Shown: piece by piece, positions 62,905 to 64,000 of the stretch | How the letters are laid out: the number at the start of each line of letters is the position of its first letter | How positions within the stretch are numbered: the stretch's first letter is position 1 | DNA from: Watersipora subatra | Lineage: Eukaryota; Bryozoa; Gymnolaemata; Cheilostomatida; Watersiporidae | NCBI RefSeq assembly: GCF_963576615.1 | Contig: NC_088717.1 | Location: forward strand, 57,305,526 to 57,369,525 | DNA length: 64,000 nt | Reading direction: 5' to 3' | Notes under the pieces: model-generated | The model's database searches: none | The model's input: the letters and a program-made list of their open reading frames with translations, nothing else | What the model was told of the DNA's origin: nothing | Translations under genes and position numbers: made by a program

Positions 62905-63142
62905 ATATCGTGTTTTATATATATTAGTTTAGTTAGAATTATTGTCCAAGTAGCATTTATTTTAGTCCAGGATACAAGAGAAACAATACGTCTGTTTTTT
63001 AGTAAGCCAAAACAAAGAATGCCGGATGTGAGTAATGAACAAGTATCATGCCATCTATACAGGAAATACCTCACTGAGCATGTGTATGTCATCACCATGG
63101 TAACAAGTAAATATATAAGTTTGTAAACTAAAAACTGTTACA
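62905..63142 (-). repeat. 5' LTR of the gypsy-type element
   Basis: On the minus strand it starts TGTAACAGTTTTTAG and ends AAAACACGATA. The adjoining internal sequence (GGCATCGTAGGCGACGAAC) is where a primer-binding site would lie; the tRNA was not identified. Confidence 0.9.
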
Positions 63143-63146
63143 CTTC

Positions 63147-63681
63147 TTTCCATTGTTTTATTGCATTAGAGACGTTGCACATCAGTTGCAAATCATAATA
63201 CACTATTCCGCTTCAAAGCAGGAATCTAGTTCAACCAATCTTGGACAAAAGCTATCTCATCTAGTTATTTTCAGTCATGTCTAATGGGTGTTTAATACAG
63301 TGGTCCAACTTAACTGCTTCTAAATCTCATTTGATTCGTTAGTTCGTTATTAGTTTAATTTCTATTTGGTCACTCTTTGTGTTATCAATGATATAGAAGC
63401 TTCTAAGTCATTGGTATTATCCATTACCATGTGTCTAAGATTCTTGCCTTTCTCATCCAAAGTCAGTTTTATATATTATCAATAAAATATGCAGTCTCAC
63501 ATGCACAAACTATGGAAAAATTGAGCAGTTTTTAGTGCCAAGTCAATAGGAGTTAATAGATCAGCTGATTCGCTTTACACATCACCATGACGTTGCGTCA
63601 TGCTAATTATAGACCTCACTTGTTTTGATTATTCGCATATTTAGGGTTTACTATATCTATGGCTACACATCAATTTGTTTC
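63147..63681. other. Right part of interrupted repeat, then spacer
   Basis: The first 45 bases complete the repeat broken by the LTR element. The rest is AT-rich with no gene seen. Confidence 0.6.
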
Positions 63682-63893
63682 TTTAAGAAAATACGGGATG
63701 ATTAGTTTTAGCCATTAATAATAGCTTAGATAATGTAGGACTGACAGCATCTAATTTTAATTGTTGTATTTTGTCTCGGAGACTTCCAGAAGGGATAAAA
63801 GGGTGAGGAAACTCCTATATTATTTTAAAAAACACAATTTTTGCTATACTCTTTCCATTGTTTTATTGCATTAGAGACATTGCACATCAGTTC
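63682..63893. repeat. Uninterrupted copy of the repeat split by the LTR element
   Basis: About 212 bases from TAAGAAAATACGGGATGATT to GACATTGCACATCAGTTC. It shows the empty-site arrangement (TTTTGCTAT-ACTC-TTTCCATTG) that lets the retrotransposon insertion be mapped. Confidence 0.9.
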
Positions 63894-64000
63894 TTCTTTA
63901 AACCCAGTTATGAATGTTAAATAACGTTCAAGTACATACCTTGATACAACACTGTAGAATGACCTCATCTGTGAGTTGCCGTATAGCTTTTATGTCATAG

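Larger units (their letters stand above)
58315..63142 (-). mobile_element. Ty3/gypsy-type LTR retrotransposon, 4.8 kb, recent but coding-defective
   Basis: Near-identical LTRs (58315-58550 and 62905-63142) flank gag, protease, RT, RNase H and integrase in that order on the minus strand, the Ty3/gypsy arrangement. A CTTC flank occurs on both sides (58311-58314, 63143-63146) as a probable 4-base target duplication. A purine-rich tract (GGAAAAGGAGATA on the minus strand, 58551-58565 region) precedes the 3' LTR. One frameshift and two in-frame stops break pol. Confidence 0.92.

Overview
The window is nuclear DNA from an animal. It holds intron-rich genes with GT-AG splice sites, a base composition of roughly 37% GC by eye, many microsatellites and minisatellites, and nested transposable elements. 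The best clue to the lineage is an essential myosin light chain with the FDFWDGRDG signature typical of lophotrochozoan, especially molluscan, muscle. A mollusc is the most likely source, but a brachiopod, annelid or bryozoan cannot be excluded from sequence alone.

Layout. (1) 1-6169, plus strand: the 3' half of a polypeptide N-acetylgalactosaminyltransferase, seven exons in register, with four tandem-repeat blocks in its introns. (2) 7693-11861, plus strand: a complete six-exon essential myosin light chain of 156 residues. An unassigned 3' coding exon follows at 13455-13609, and its splice phase would also fit as an alternative last exon of the light chain. (3) 13.8-16.4 kb: minisatellites. 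(4) 16971-28326, plus strand: a complete nine-exon secreted haem peroxidase of the plant/fungal superfamily (408 residues) ending in a Gly/Arg-rich tail. Its introns carry Helitron-type elements and an 11-bp satellite. (5) 30661-31176, plus strand: a glutamine-rich ORF of unknown function. (6) 50542 down to 32729, minus strand: a complete 13-exon calpain-15 (small optic lobes type) of 699 residues, with two RanBP2-type zinc fingers and an intact Cys-His-Asn triad. Its intron 8 holds a 5'-truncated non-LTR retrotransposon in a TA microsatellite, a CAGT-ended inverted-repeat element and two Helitron-type elements. (7) 50764-55330: a pogo/Tigger-like inverted-repeat element that contains a 3.2-kb minus-strand Helitron (51658-54893) with an STPR-like repeat ORF. 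(8) 57.4-57.8 kb: two adjacent near-perfect palindromes. (9) 58315-63142, minus strand: a recent Ty3/gypsy LTR retrotransposon with near-identical LTRs and broken pol, inserted into an older repeat whose uninterrupted copy lies at 63682-63893.

The genes do not form a pathway. The coding models were built by hand from splice sites, reading phase and recalled family motifs. All four host models keep phase across every junction. The most unusual content is the animal plant-type peroxidase with its arginine/glycine tail, the compact calpain-15, and the layered transposon nests.
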